Below, piece after piece: positions 22,018-33,529 of a stretch of 64,000 nt of DNA (within the stretch, counting starts at the first letter, position 1; every line of letters starts with the position of its first letter). Below the pieces are notes generated by a model. The model did no database searches, was not told where the DNA came from, and worked only from the letters and a program-made list of their open reading frames with translations. This DNA comes from Pyrus communis (taxonomy: Eukaryota > Streptophyta > Magnoliopsida > Rosales > Rosaceae). The stretch lies in NCBI RefSeq assembly GCF_963583255.1, contig NC_084808.1:16237725-16301724 (forward strand). Direction: 5' to 3'. The position numbers and the translations under genes are program-made.

Positions 22018-24040
22018 GAAAAAACAGGCATTATTTTCTTATTGCTTAAAGTTATTAAGAGTAGCTAGAAAGGAGCAGCAGTATAAATACCTGTTCAATA
22101 ATATTGTGAATGATCTCGGCTGAATCCTTAACGTGTTTTTTTACTAGTCGAGAAAAAAACATGAACAACAAAGTTGGCATGGCTCTCAGTAACATTGTAA
22201 TTAATTGCAAAAATGAGCTTGATCATTTCGTTTTGAGGCCTAGTGAAAAAGCTGATCCATTCACCACCTTTCCTTCTATGCTTTTTAGTTAAAATGGTAT
22301 CTAAGATTTGCATAACTCTTCATTTTAGGCCCTGAGATTTGAAATCAAAAGAAGTGGTCCCTGAGTTTGTCCACCATCAACCATTTTAGTCCTTCAGTGA
22401 AAAATTATGTTAAATAGGAACCAAAATGACAAAAATACCATCATTTTAATAAACAATGTTCAAATTGATTTTGGCTAAAATTTAGAGTATTTTGGTCCTT
22501 TTATTCTTATTTAATGGATTTTTCACGGAATGATCAAAATGATTGATGGTAGACAAACTGAGGGACCACTTCTATTGATTTCAAATCTCGATGACCAAAG
22601 TGAAGAGTTATGCGTTTCTTTTATGTAGTTAACTGTTCGAAAATGGGCTTTAGAAACTATTTATTTAGATTATTTTAAATATTTTTGAAAGTAAATCTCA
22701 CGTTAAATCTGAATACAATGATGTTGCTGTTACCAATTAAAAATTTACAAAGTCACCAAAGTCTTTGTAAGGACATAAATATCTCTTCTTCTTTCGATAT
22801 AAATTCACTCAATAATAGAGAATATTATCACTCGAGACTTGGACCTTAACATGATGTAACTACGTAAGAGTAGGGTCCACCTTAATCAGTATTTAAAATT
22901 ACAATTTGCCCCAAAGTCTTCACCATTCTCAGTGATTTATCGACTATCTGCCAATACTATTGAGTGCTGAAAGTCTCCCGTTTCACATAGATCGAAACTT
23001 CATATTTTAAATTTTAAATTAAGTTCGATAATACTTCACCATTGATGACTTGATCTCAAAGCACAAACCCTTCAAATTTTGTTTTATTTTATTTTGGATA
23101 AAGTACGGATAACTATCTAATTTTAGAAGGTAATTTTATTTGTCCCAACCTTATAAAACATTTTAGATAACTACATAACATTTTGAAAATTAGACATTCA
23201 TAGTTCACCAACGTTAAGTGATGGCATGAACAAGAATTGAAGTGGGTTTCACTTTACATCATCTATAGAGCTCTAGATCCCTGAACCGATCCCTTTTAAA
23301 TAAACAAATATAGTTTTAATCTTGACTAAAAGGGGTCGATTTGGGGATTCAAAACTCCATGAATGATGTGTTAGTGAAAATCAGCTTCAATATTTGTCCA
23401 CGTATCACTTAACAATATACTTGAACAATAATGACATTATCACTTAACACTAATGATCTAAAGAGTGTCTATTTTTCAAAATATTAAGTAATTATTTGAA
23501 ATGCTTTTAAAAAGGGATCTATTTAGAACCACCTCTAAAAATTGAAAAGTTATTTGCACTTAAACCTTTCATTTTTTAATACAACAATATTTGGACTAAG
23601 GTGGTAAGACATATATTATATAATGAGTTAGCCTCAAGGTGCAAAACTCTAATCTTTTCTGTGACATCCAGAACTCTAATATTTGATTAATTAATATTTA
23701 ACTTAATTATTTGTTTTGATCAAAACCAACGTGGAAACCACAGGTGGCTACTCCATATAGACCCGCAATCCATTTTAATATAAGGGGACCAACACTTGTA
23801 CGCTACTTGGAAGTTGTTCCCACTTCCAATGTCAGACTAACATGAAATTCCAACTCAAACAAATATGCTCAGACCCTAGAATGCTCTCAAGTAATGCTTT
23901 TACTTATTATACAAAATATGATTATGTTTCATCAGAAAATTAATTTTTAATATGGGAAGTAGCTTTAATTACTTATAAATACATTTATGGTTCCTTCTTT
24001 TTTTTTGACGTGGGATTTATACTCTTAACGATCTTGGCAA
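22018..24040. other. Insertion of unknown origin splitting the antisense ORF
   Basis: About 2 kb of AT-rich DNA with no ORF of substance. It interrupts the antisense ORF of Tat element A. It contains the foldback element 22310-22613. No terminal repeats or target duplications that would define the insertion could be found. Confidence 0.4.
22310..22613. mobile_element. 304-bp foldback MITE (Mutator-like?)
   Basis: Left arm starts GCATAACTCTTCATTTTAGG and continues GAGATTTGAAATCA, then GAAGTGGTCCCTGAGTTTGT. The right arm is its imperfect inverse (GAGGGACCACTTCT, TGATTTCAAATCTC, GAAGAGTTATGC). Arms are roughly 95-100 bp with an AT-rich loop. No clear target duplication, so superfamily assignment is a guess. 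Confidence 0.7.
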
Positions 24041-24049
24041 TTGAGTCTA

Positions 24050-24843
24050 TGCACGTTGATCGGGATGGTGTCAAGTGTGCTAAGGAGGCCGAAGTGGCAT
24101 TGGTGGCTCAACTTCGCTTGGCTGCTGAAAAAGATCGAGAAGCTCGAATCTTAACTCGCCCTTTTGAAGGGGTTTGATGTCTCTGCCCTTACTTCTTTAC
24201 AGTTGGAGATTACTCATCAGGAGGTCGCCCATTTGAATGCCAGCCTTAATGCGACTCAGGCGATGTTCGAAACTACAGAGAAGGAAGTCAGTCGTGTTTC
24301 TTCAGTGGTCGAAGACCTTGAGCGTGTCAATTCGGAGCTACGATCTGCTTGTTTTGCCAAGGATTAGGAGTTTATCTTCATGCATGCTGAAGTATCTCGT
24401 CTTGTGGAGATTGCCAATAAGCTTGAGTCTAAGGAAGTGGATCTGCAAGGTGCGCTGTCTGCTAGCGAGAACCTGAAAAAGGAACTGGATGAGCTGCAGG
24501 GTGCTCATACTGGGCTTGTTGAGGAGAATGTGTAGTTGAAGAATGAGAAAGCTTGTGACGAAATGGCGCTTGCTTCTTGTCAAGCTGATTTATACAAGCT
24601 TGGCTATGCAAACCATCTTCAGGATAGGTCGTCGGATTATGAGTTTTCTGAGAAGAACTTCGAGGCTTTCTCCATTTCTCCAGTTGATTTGCTTGATTTC
24701 TCGTTTGAGGCTACCTTTGGTGGTGTAGCTGAGGGTCAGACAGTCCATGCATGGGTGGCTGAGAATGATCTGATGGAAACTTTGGTTGCTAGGAGTGGTG
24801 CGGCTGCTGAAGGCATGGTAGTCGAGGAACCAGTGGTTGCGTA
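24050..24843 (+). pseudogene. Antisense extra ORF of Tat element A, coiled-coil C-terminal part
   Basis: The frame reads as a long heptad-rich coiled coil (SLQLEITHQEVAHLNASLNA, VVEDLERVNSELRSACFAKD), broken by single stops at 24366 and 24534, then YANHLQDRSSDYEFSEKNFE and a Gly/Ala/Val-rich end. It is clearly homologous to the C-terminal half of the antisense ORF of element B (32700-33320: LQLETARQEIVDLKTRLHA, DLEHAISEFRSATYAKD, VDHLFGRPCDFEFSGKDFE). The shared tail shows the two elements belong together although their N-terminal modules differ. Confidence 0.7.
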
Positions 24844-25124
24844 AGCTGCCAAGGAGTAGCCTTTTTGGTTAAACTTAGGAATTTTCTTCTTTTCCTTTTT
24901 GTTTTGCTTTATTTTGAACTTTGTTAGCCTTCGAGCCGGTTTATCAACTTGCTAGAAATTTAATAAATAGTTTTCCTTGTTTTGCTTCAACCTTCTGTTT
25001 CGCCATGTTTCTTGCAAAACTTTATCCTAGGACGGTCGGCTGGGTGAGCTACCTCAACGAAGCAGTCGATCCCATGTCGTCACTTAGGTTTTAGCTTTGT
25101 CTTCAGGCTTCTAGAGCTTTACCT

Positions 25125-25710
25125 GCAAAAGGAAAAAGTGCGAGATTTCTAACTTATAGAGCCGGCGGCCGAACTCGTTGCTTCCAAAGGACGCAGGCGA
25201 GTTCGTGTAGCTACTATAGTTATGAATCTTAGCTTTGGATGGCTGCATGAGCTTTAGCCCTCTCGGGCCGTATTGCGAAATTTTTAACCTAGAGGGCCGG
25301 CGGCCAAACACGTGCTTCTCGTAGAAACTAAAGGAGTCTGTCTGCCCACTATGGTTGTACTTCGGCTTTTGAGTGGCTTCTTAAGCCTTGGCCCTCTAGG
25401 GGCGTGTTGCGAAGTTTTTAACTTATAGAACCATCGGCCGGACTCATGCTTCTTATAAGAAGCAGATGAGGTCTGTGTAGCTGCTATATTTGTATCTTGG
25501 CTTTGTCCTAGCAAAATAAAACTGCAGATCGTCGGCCAAAAGCGTTGCTTTTAAGTAATTAGGCGAGTCCGTGTAGTCATAGCAGGTGTAAGTCTCGGCT
25601 TACGGATTACCTTGGGCTGCCAGCCATTGGGTCATCGGCCGGGCGTCTTACTTACAGAAGTAGACGATTTGCGTAACCACTTCAGGCGTCGTCCTTGGCT
25701 TTCAAAGATG
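25125..25710. repeat. Degenerate tandem repeat array (about 130-bp unit) in the noncoding region of Tat element A
   Basis: Four to five diverged units, each with a variant of GCGAAATTTTTAAC, then GGCCGGCGGCC, then GCTTCT and a GTGTAGCTACTAT-like block, at spacings of about 130 bp. They lie between the coiled-coil ORF and the pol end. A shorter, more diverged version is present in element B (33530-33720). Tandem repeats between pol and the 3' LTR are a known feature of Tat/Ogre-type elements and can seed satellite DNA. Confidence 0.6.
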
Positions 25711-26735
25711 TTTTAGGCGTGAGGTGTAGGTGGAATCACGCCTTAAAGGCCACATCCTTCCGAGCTGTAACTTGATTCCACAGGTCGCTTAACTAGTTTT
25801 GCAACACTTTAAAACCAAGCCACGTTCATGAAGACTTGCACGTTAAGGATGGACCATCTTGTCACTCGAACTCTTTCATGGGCAGGTGTCTTGCACTTAG
25901 TGTCTCTTCCAGTCAAAGACCTATGATCATGCGAAATTGAATCCTTCAGTTCTCTAAGTCTATTCCAAGGGAAGAACTATCACGGCCAATTCTGGAACTT
26001 GTCCGGCTCAACTAGTCGCTGTATTCAGGGGAAACTGAGCAGTCGTACCACCCACCCACGTCTGGATATTCCAGATTAGTTTACCCTCCCCGTATTGGAA
26101 AGCTTACCTAGATAGGTGTTGGGGGAATTAGTTTACCTTCTCGCGTTGTAGAGCTTATGCCAGGTCTGCAGGGCAAATGGTGTCTTTTGCTTGTCACAAG
26201 GTAGGTCAGTTTGTTTATGCATTTTGCCCAAGCTTGTGAATAATTTCTTCAATCTTCATTGAAAATAGAGGCTTTTATTAACTTTGCTCGTAGCCAGTAA
26301 TGGAATAACAACGGATAATTCTCACATGCGAGGTCTTGTTCGTCCAGCTGCTTGAGTCTTCAAACTTTTTTGTCTTGAACATAGTCCAAGGAATGGTAAA
26401 AGGTCACACGTAGTACTTTCTTAGGTTGTAGGCATTTCACTGCTTGTCGATTTCTTTGTCGTTCATAGTGGTGAGGGTGTAGTTGCCCCTTCCACCTACT
26501 TGGCTGATTTTGTAAGGACCTTTCCAGATGGGAGCCATCTTTTTGGAGCTTTCCTATCGAGCGGTGATGAAGGTTTCTCTGAAAACTAAGTCTCCTAGCT
26601 AGAACTGCTTGATTTTTGACCTTTTGTTTTAGCTGGAGAGGAGTTGCTGCTGATAGGCCGTAACGCTGGTGATAACCTTTTTGCGCTCTTCTTGTGCTAG
26701 GTCTAAGTTGATGGCCATCTCCTTCTCATTTTGCT

Positions 26736-29700
26736 CTAATTTGGCAGTACAATGCTGATACTTGACACCATGATGTTAGTAGGAATGATCACCTCAGAGC
26801 CATATGCCAGGGCGAATGAAGTTTCACCGGTTGCTCGTCTTTTGGTGGTACGATATGCCCATAGAATATCAGGGAACTCGTCTGGACACTTGCCCTTTTT
26901 GTTTGAGAGGGTTTTCTTAAGGTAGTTGAGGATGGTCTTGTTGGATGCCTCGACCTGCCCATTGCTTAGCAGATACCGGGGCATGAACATGTGCTGCTTG
27001 ATGTATATTTTTCGAAGAACTCCGCTAACTCTTTGCCCACGAATTGCGGACCATTGTCCGTGATGATTTTTCCATACGAAGCGCTCTATGTCTGTTTGGG
27101 TAGTTGTAGTTATGGGTTTGGCTTTGACATATTTTATGATGTAGTCGGTTGCTACGATCAACATGCATCTGCCCCAGTGGCAGGTGGCATTGGTCTTACT
27201 AAGTCGATCGCCCACTGTATGAATGGCCAAGGGCTCGTCTGCGGGTGGAGTTCGCTGGCAGGTAGTGCAGGCACATATTTGAAACGCTGGCAGCTGTTGC
27301 ACTTTTGTACATACTCTTTAGCATCTTGATGCATGGTTGGCCAGTAATAGCCAACATTGAGAACTTTTTGCGCTAAGGAGTGGCCTCCAGAGTGGTTTGC
27401 GCATACGCCTTTGTGGATTGAACTAATAATCTTTAGGTCGTCGGGATGCGATAGGCAGCAGACATATGGTCTTGAGAAAGATCTTCGAACGAGGATGCCG
27501 TTTCACATGTAGTAGCGTGCTGCCTTCATCTGGAGCTTCCTGGACTCTACTCTGTCTGTGTGAAACGTTACATTGACTATATAGTCGATGATGGGATTTT
27601 GCCAACTCAAGGTTGTGCTGATCTGCGCCACCTCGAGTGTTAGTTCCTCATTTATGCTAGGTTTTTCCAAGTACTCGATTGAGATAGAGTGCCAGAGTTG
27701 ATGGTCCAGTGCGGAGCCTAGGCTTGCTAGTGCATCTGCGTGGGCATTTTGTGCTTATGGAACCTGAGTGAGTGTGTACACCTGGAACATTGCTAGCTGC
27801 TCTCGTACCTTCTTGAGGTATCGGGTCATCCTTGGATGCTTTGCTACGTATTCCCCTGAGGTTTGGTTGGTGATTAACTAGGAATTAGAATAGATCGCGA
27901 GCTTATTCATTGCTAGGTCTTTCACCAATTGGAGACCTGCTAGTAGGGCTTCATACTCTGCTTCATTGTTTGACGCCTTGAAGCTTAGAGTGATTGCCTG
28001 TTCCAGCATTGAATCGTCCAGAGTAGTGAGAACTAGGCTTATCCCCGATCCTTGGTGGTTGGACAATCCATCGACTTGCAAATGCCAAAAATCTCCATCA
28101 GGTGGGGCTGGTACGGCCATGGTGTGCTTAGCTGCCTCATGGGCATTTTCGGGCTATATTGCTGCATCCTTTAGGCTTGGGGTGAATTCTGCTATGAAGT
28201 TTGCCAACGCTTGGGTTTTTATTGCCGTGCGGGGTTGGTATGCTAGGTCGTATTGGCCAAGTTCCAATGCCCACTTTATCACTTGTTAAGAATCGTTCGG
28301 ACTATGCAAAACTAATCGCAGTGGGTACTGGGTCCTGACAATGACCGGATGCCCTTGAAAGTAGGGTCTAAGCTTCCAAGCTGCAACAACTAGCATCAAA
28401 ATTAGCTTTCCAATCTTCGGGTATCTGGTTTTCGTATCGAGGAGAGCTTTAGATGTATAGAATATAGGCAGTTGGGCCCCCAGCTCTTCTAGTATGATGG
28501 CAGAGCTTACTGATACTTCTGATAGTACCAAATAGATGTACAGGTTCTCCGCTGCGATTTGGATAGTAGTGGAGGTGATGTCAAGTACTGCTTCAAGTCT
28601 TGAAATGCTTTCTCGCACTTATCATCCCACTTGTCCTTCTGCGCCTTTTTGATTGCCTTGAAGAAGGGCTTGCATCAGTCGGTGGATCGCGAGAGGAAAT
28701 GATTAAATGTGGCTGCTTGTTCGGTCAGACTTTGGATCTCATTTAGAGTCGTGGGTGATTTCATGTCTAGGATCACTCTGATTTTCCTTGGATGAGCCTC
28801 GATTCTTCATTCGGTTACAAGGTACCCTAAGAATTGGCCTGAGGAAACGCCAAAGTGCACTTGGCTAGGTTGAGCTTTATTTTGTACTCTCGGAGGATGT
28901 CAAAAGTCTCTGCCAAGTTGCAAATGTGGTCTGACCACTGCTGACCTTTTGCCATGATGTCGTTGATGTAGACTTCCATGGTAACTCCGATCTGTTTCTT
29001 GAACATTGTGTTTACGAGCTATTGGTAGGTTGCTTCTGCGTTCTTGAGGCCAAAGGGCATGACCTTGTAGCAGTATGTGCCTCACTCGATCACGAATGCG
29101 GTATTCTCCTTGTTAGGCTTGTGCATGGCAATCTGATTATAGCTTGAGTACGTGTCCAAAAAGCTGAGCAGCTGGTTTCCAGATGTTGAGTCAACGAGCA
29201 GGTAGATTCAGGGAACCGGGTAGTTATCTTTAGGGCATGCCTTGTCTAGGTCGGTGTAATTCACGCATACTCTCTATTTTCCCTTCTTTTTTTTCATCAC
29301 TAGGACGACATTGGCCAGCCATGCTGAGTGCGCCACTTCCTTAATGTATCCGGCCTCCAGTAACTTGTTAATTTTCGCCTCATAATTGTTACTCACTCGG
29401 GTGCGAAATGTCGCCTTTTTTGGATCACAGGTTTGGCAGTGGTATATTCGACGTGTAATTTGTGGCAAGTTATCGCTGGATCAATACCGGGCATGTCAGA
29501 GGGTGACCATGCGAAGACGTCGCAATTTTCCTTAAGGAAAGTTGTGAGTTCTTCCTTCTCCGTTGAGCTCAGATATGAACCAATTTTAGCCATCTTTTTC
29601 GATTGGTGGGGGTCAAGAATGATGTCTTCGGCGTCCTCTTTGGGTTTCCATCCTGATTCATCTTCCAGGGCATTGTCGACCTTGACGCCATCTTCTTGAC

Positions 29701-29790
29701 TTGCCTGCTGTAATTGCTATTTGGCGGAGGTAGATATGGATGCAAATTTCTACCTCCTTGTTCTTGGACAAAATTGCACCTACAAAACAA
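26736..29790 (-). pseudogene. Ty3/Gypsy Tat-lineage pol (element A), degenerate
   Basis: Minus-strand order: reverse transcriptase at about 28850-29600 (KENCDVFAWSPSDMPGID, LLEAGYIKEVAHSAWLANVV), first RNase H at 28286-28618, a second archaeal-type RNase H at 27878-28120 (WHLQVDGLSNHQGSGISLVL, SNNEAEYEALLAGLQL), then integrase at 26736-27400 (ATDYIIKYVKAKP, LSNGQVEASNKTI, LWAYRTTKRRATGETSFALA). A second RNase H between the first and the integrase is diagnostic of the Tat lineage. Many stops and frameshifts break it. The catalytic box reads YIND instead of Y(V/M)DD near 28970. Gag and protease are absent: the frame begins directly behind the LTR-like region at 29797. It cannot be autonomous. 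Confidence 0.85.
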
Positions 29791-29796
29791 ATAACA

Positions 29797-30480
29797 CCTT
29801 AGGTCAAGGCCAAGAGCCTCACGCGCCCATGATGAATTGGGGGGGGGGGGGACGGGCTTCGACCGAAGAACCTATGATGCCAAAGTTAGAATAATGAGGG
29901 AAAAGTGTTTGGAGAATTTAGAGAATTTAGGAAGAAAATTGGAATTGAGTTTTGGAGAGAATGAGGGTGTTTATATAGGGGTGTGGGCGGCCCCATTGGG
30001 AGGAGATGGACAGGCCACTTGGATGGCTTTTTGGGTGAGATTTTGATTTGTAGCTAATTAGTAAATTAATTGAATAATAAATCAATTAATTAGCTAATTA
30101 ATATAATTAAAAATGAATGATTTGTGGGTTACCTTGTAGAGAAGATTTGATGAGGATGGATGAAATAGGTTTTGAATAAGTACCTATTTTGGGCACTTTT
30201 GACTTGGTTGTGGGATGATTACCTGCTACTCGTGCGTAGAAATCCCAGTGTGCCTTGAGGATAATTTTGTCCTTTTAACCCAAAAATCCACGTTTTGCCT
30301 CTTGATTATTTTTGGCTCCACAAATGCCCCCACACCTATTGGGTTGCTCGCAGAAAAGGGCAACAGGTGTAAAGATTTTCTTGCTTTAGGAAACTTAGGA
30401 TTGTTTCCTATTTTGATGGAAATTAATCATTCTAAGAAAGGGAAATAAATTTCGCTCAAAGCCTATTTAAGTCCACCTTA
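29797..30480 (-). mobile_element. LTR-like promoter region between Tat elements A and B
   Basis: Read on the minus strand, this stretch has the anatomy of an LTR: an AT-rich U3, a strong TATA box (29970-29977) and a C/A-rich transcribed stretch with TTCTCTCC and CTCAATTCC. It ends in a TTTGTTTTGTAG acceptor-like tract beside the start of element A's pol. Element B's antisense ORF promoter overlaps its other end. The simplest reading is one LTR shared by two head-to-tail elements. No primer-binding site was found, and TG/CA ends could not be fixed. A G run of at least ten bases lies near 29840. Confidence 0.5.
29970..29977 (-). promoter_or_regulatory. TATA box, minus strand
   Basis: CCCTATATAAACACCC on the minus strand, an excellent plant TATA context, placed to drive transcription leftward into the Tat element A pol remains. 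Confidence 0.6.
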
Positions 30481-31070
30481 AGTGGGTTATTAAATCAACT
30501 TTGGAAAGTGATTTATTCTACCCTACAAGAGAGAGAGAGAGAGAGCTTAGAGGATATTTGTCACCCCTCCTCTAGCAATCTTCTACATCTTGCCCGTGCA
30601 AAGGATCGTCTTTCGTTGCTTGCTTCATCTTCATGCCGCTTCAAGGTAAGAAAAAATTAATTTTCCTTGTTTTCTTAATTTCTTGGGAGCCTAGGGGCTT
30701 GAAATTTGGCTCCATGGGGGTCAAGGAAGCTTGAGAAAACTTAGGAAAGGTCACGGCTCAATGGCTGCCATGGGTGGCTTAGTGGTCTGGGCTTGGTTTA
30801 AGCCAAGTTGAAGTTGCGCCGTGAGGCCTACCGGTGAGAAAGGACATGCCAGGGCGTGGAGTCTGGCATGGGTGCTGGGCTCCTGCAACTTGGGCCTTCA
30901 TCTTTTTTTTTTTTTTAGCATGCTGGGCTTAGGCTCGTGCATGTGTGAGGAAGGGGGGAGCAGCGGGCTGCTAGGTTGGCCCACGTGGCTGGGCAGAAGG
31001 CTGCCTTCCTTTTTTTTTTTTTTTCTTCTTCCAAGAAGCCGTCTAACGAACCTTCCTTGCATCTTTATAG
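30463..31070 (+). promoter_or_regulatory. Promoter and spliced leader of the antisense ORF of Tat element B
   Basis: A TATA-like CTATTTAAG at 30463-30471 and a (GA)8 tract at 30529-30545 precede a leader exon that ends in the donor TTCAAG|GTAAG (intron starts at 30646). The acceptor ATCTTTATAG ends at 31070, 13 bases before the ATG at 31084. The leader intron contains long T runs near 30905 and 31010. Together with the minus-strand TATA at 29970 this makes a divergent promoter region of about 500 bp. Confidence 0.5.
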
Positions 31071-31083
31071 AATTTCTTCGAGT

Positions 31084-33320
31084 ATGTCTTCCTCGAACCA
31101 CAAGAATGATGATGGTGTGCTGTCATTGTACCGTCAAGGCGGGTCTTTGAGCAAGGTTGGTTACTTCAAGGCTGCTTACTTCAAGATTAGCTCCGATGAC
31201 TTGTTTAAAGACTTCCTCGAAGTATATTGGCACGCCATTCCATCAGGAGTGCGTGTGAAACGTGTTAAGGATGGTAGCACCCGTGGGCCATGTGATAGGG
31301 CTCGGAGAGCTATCAAGTTCCAACCTTACTATTTTGTGTTGGGGTTTACTTTTCCTATGCCACGTTTCTTCCAAGAAGTGCTCTGCTCCATGAGATGTGC
31401 CACCACCTAATGGTCTTCGAATGTGGTCCGTGTGATAGTGGGATTCCATAATCTAAGCTAATTCTTTGACTTAGATCTAATCGTCAATGAATTTTGGTAC
31501 TTCTTTGACATAGGTCACATCGAGGGAGTTGGGCAGCTGCGATCTCACCACAGGCTTTTTGATAGCTCAAGCAAAGGAGATCATGACTGGGCCAAGTAGA
31601 CTTTGGAGATAAATGGAGAATGTGAGTCTGATTCTTCCCCCGAGCTGCGTGTTCCAATGGTCTTCATATTTGGTAAGTAAGCTGCTTAATCTCTTGGCTG
31701 CTTTGTATTTGTGCTAAGCTGCCCTTTAATTTTCTGATTGTCTCCCATTGCTTTTGTAGATTCGGAATTCGGATCAACTCCTAAGACTTCTTCAGACATG
31801 AAGAAAGTGCATGTCGCTTTGGGTATCCCCTCCGAGTACCGCAAGTGGCGTTGTCTGTTTAGTCTTCTTCGTAAGGAAAAATGTGGGATGCCCCGAGAGA
31901 TGAGATAAAACGAATCAAGGTTGAGGCGTTGGCTCGTCCTATCATTGTAGTAGAGCCTGCCGCAAATGAAGGTGGGAAAAAGAGACCTTCCCCGCCTGCT
32001 TAATAGATGTCTGCTGAGAAGAAGCCGAAAACTTCTTCCACTGCTCGCGAGGGTTCACCAGTTGCTCCCAAGTTTATGATTGACTTGACTTTCTGCAATG
32101 GCAAAAAAGAGAAGGCTGCTAGATTTTTGCTGGTTGCGTTTGCCGTTCCGAATACTGCTAGTTCAATTGCTGATAGGATTGCGCAGCGTAGAAGTTCCTC
32201 CTTACCTCAGGTACTGAAATTCGTGCCAAAACATCCGTCTGGGGCTAAGTCTGGTTCACTTTTGGAGAGGCTTGCTACTATGAAGAATGACAATACGCCC
32301 TTGCTTGCTAAAGTGGTGCCAAAACCTGCTCATTCTACTGCTAAGACTGATTCGTCTGCTGATAAGAAGGAGATTGCTCGTACGGGCAGTCATGAAAAAT
32401 CCACCAAGCTAAGATTTGTGCGTTTTTGAAACCAGATCTGCTTAAGGATATGGATGTATGTGCCAAGTTTGTTGTTGGTGTCAAAGGGGTTGTTGGCCCA
32501 AGTTCCTTTGCGAAGCACATGACTGAGCATTGGAGGATCGCTCTGCTGGCCATGATGCAAAAAACAACAGTTCTAGCAGCCGAGTCTATGCTTCTTGATC
32601 AAGAAGATACCAAAGCTGCCAGAGAGGTGGCAAGAACTATGGCATCTGAAGCTCATTCCTCGGCCGAAAAAGTCAAGAAGTTGGAATATGAGCTTATTGC
32701 TTGGAAATGGTCTAACATCTCTGGCCCCACTTCTCTGCAACTTGAGACCGCTCGCCAAGAGATTGTAGATTTAAAGACTAGGCTTCACGCGATCCAAGTA
32801 AAGTATAAAAGTGCAGAGAAGGAGATCGGGTGTTATATACCTCAGATTCAAGATCTTGAGCATGCCATCTCTGAATTTCGTTCCGCTACTTATGCAAAGG
32901 ACGAAGAACTGATCGCTGCTTATAACCAAGTGATCCACTTCAAGAAGGTCGTTGATAGGCTTGAGCCTCAAGTGTTGTAACTCCAAGGTGCTTTAAAGAT
33001 CAACGATAGTCTGAAGAAAGAAGTGGAGGAGTTGCAGCGGGTCTATGCTTGTCTGCTCGAGGAGAATGAGCAGTTGAAGGGTGAAAAGGCTGGGTTATGT
33101 AGACCATCTCTTTGGGCGGCCGTGTGACTTTGAGTTTTCTGGTAAAGATTTTGAAACCATCTTTATTTCCCTGGAAGACTTGCTTGCATTCAATTTTGAG
33201 TCTTCTATTGGTGAAATAGTCGGAGAAATTGGTGCCCAGGCTGGGGCAGCTGGTGGTGAAGTGCCGGATGGTGTCGTTACTGAGAGCGTCGCGACTGCTG
33301 AAGGTGTGGCGACCAAGTAG
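31084..33320 (+). pseudogene. Antisense extra ORF of Tat element B (putative gypsy-type transposon domain plus coiled coil)
   Basis: The ATG at 31084 begins MSSSNHKNDDG. Residues 55-110 and the following sequence to 31672 match the plant domain known as putative gypsy type transposon (YYFVLGFTFPMPRFFQEVLC, then after a TAA FDLDLIVNEFWYFFDIGHIE). An intron, TTTG|GTAAGTAAG to GCTTTTGTAG, spans 31673-31759. A lysine/proline/serine-rich linker follows (32007-32429), then a coiled coil (32426-32980) and an acidic, Gly/Ala/Val-rich end at 33320. Stops at 31408, 32002 and 32978 and at least one frameshift kill it. Its coiled-coil tail is shared with element A, but the N-terminal module is different. 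The function in the element is unknown. Confidence 0.7.
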
Positions 33321-33529
33321 CCGCGGGATGTCCAAGCTACTTAAGAGTAGTCTTCTAGGTAGCTTTTAGGATTTTCTTTGTTTTCCTTGTTGCTTTTGCC
33401 TTGCTTGAACTCCTTCGGTCTTTGTTAGTTGTTTATCAATTTTGCTAGAAAATTTAATAAACCTGTTTCCTTTGCTTTTCTCCATCTTCGGTTTTTTTGT
33501 TCATACCCTAGCCTTTAGACTTTATAGGC

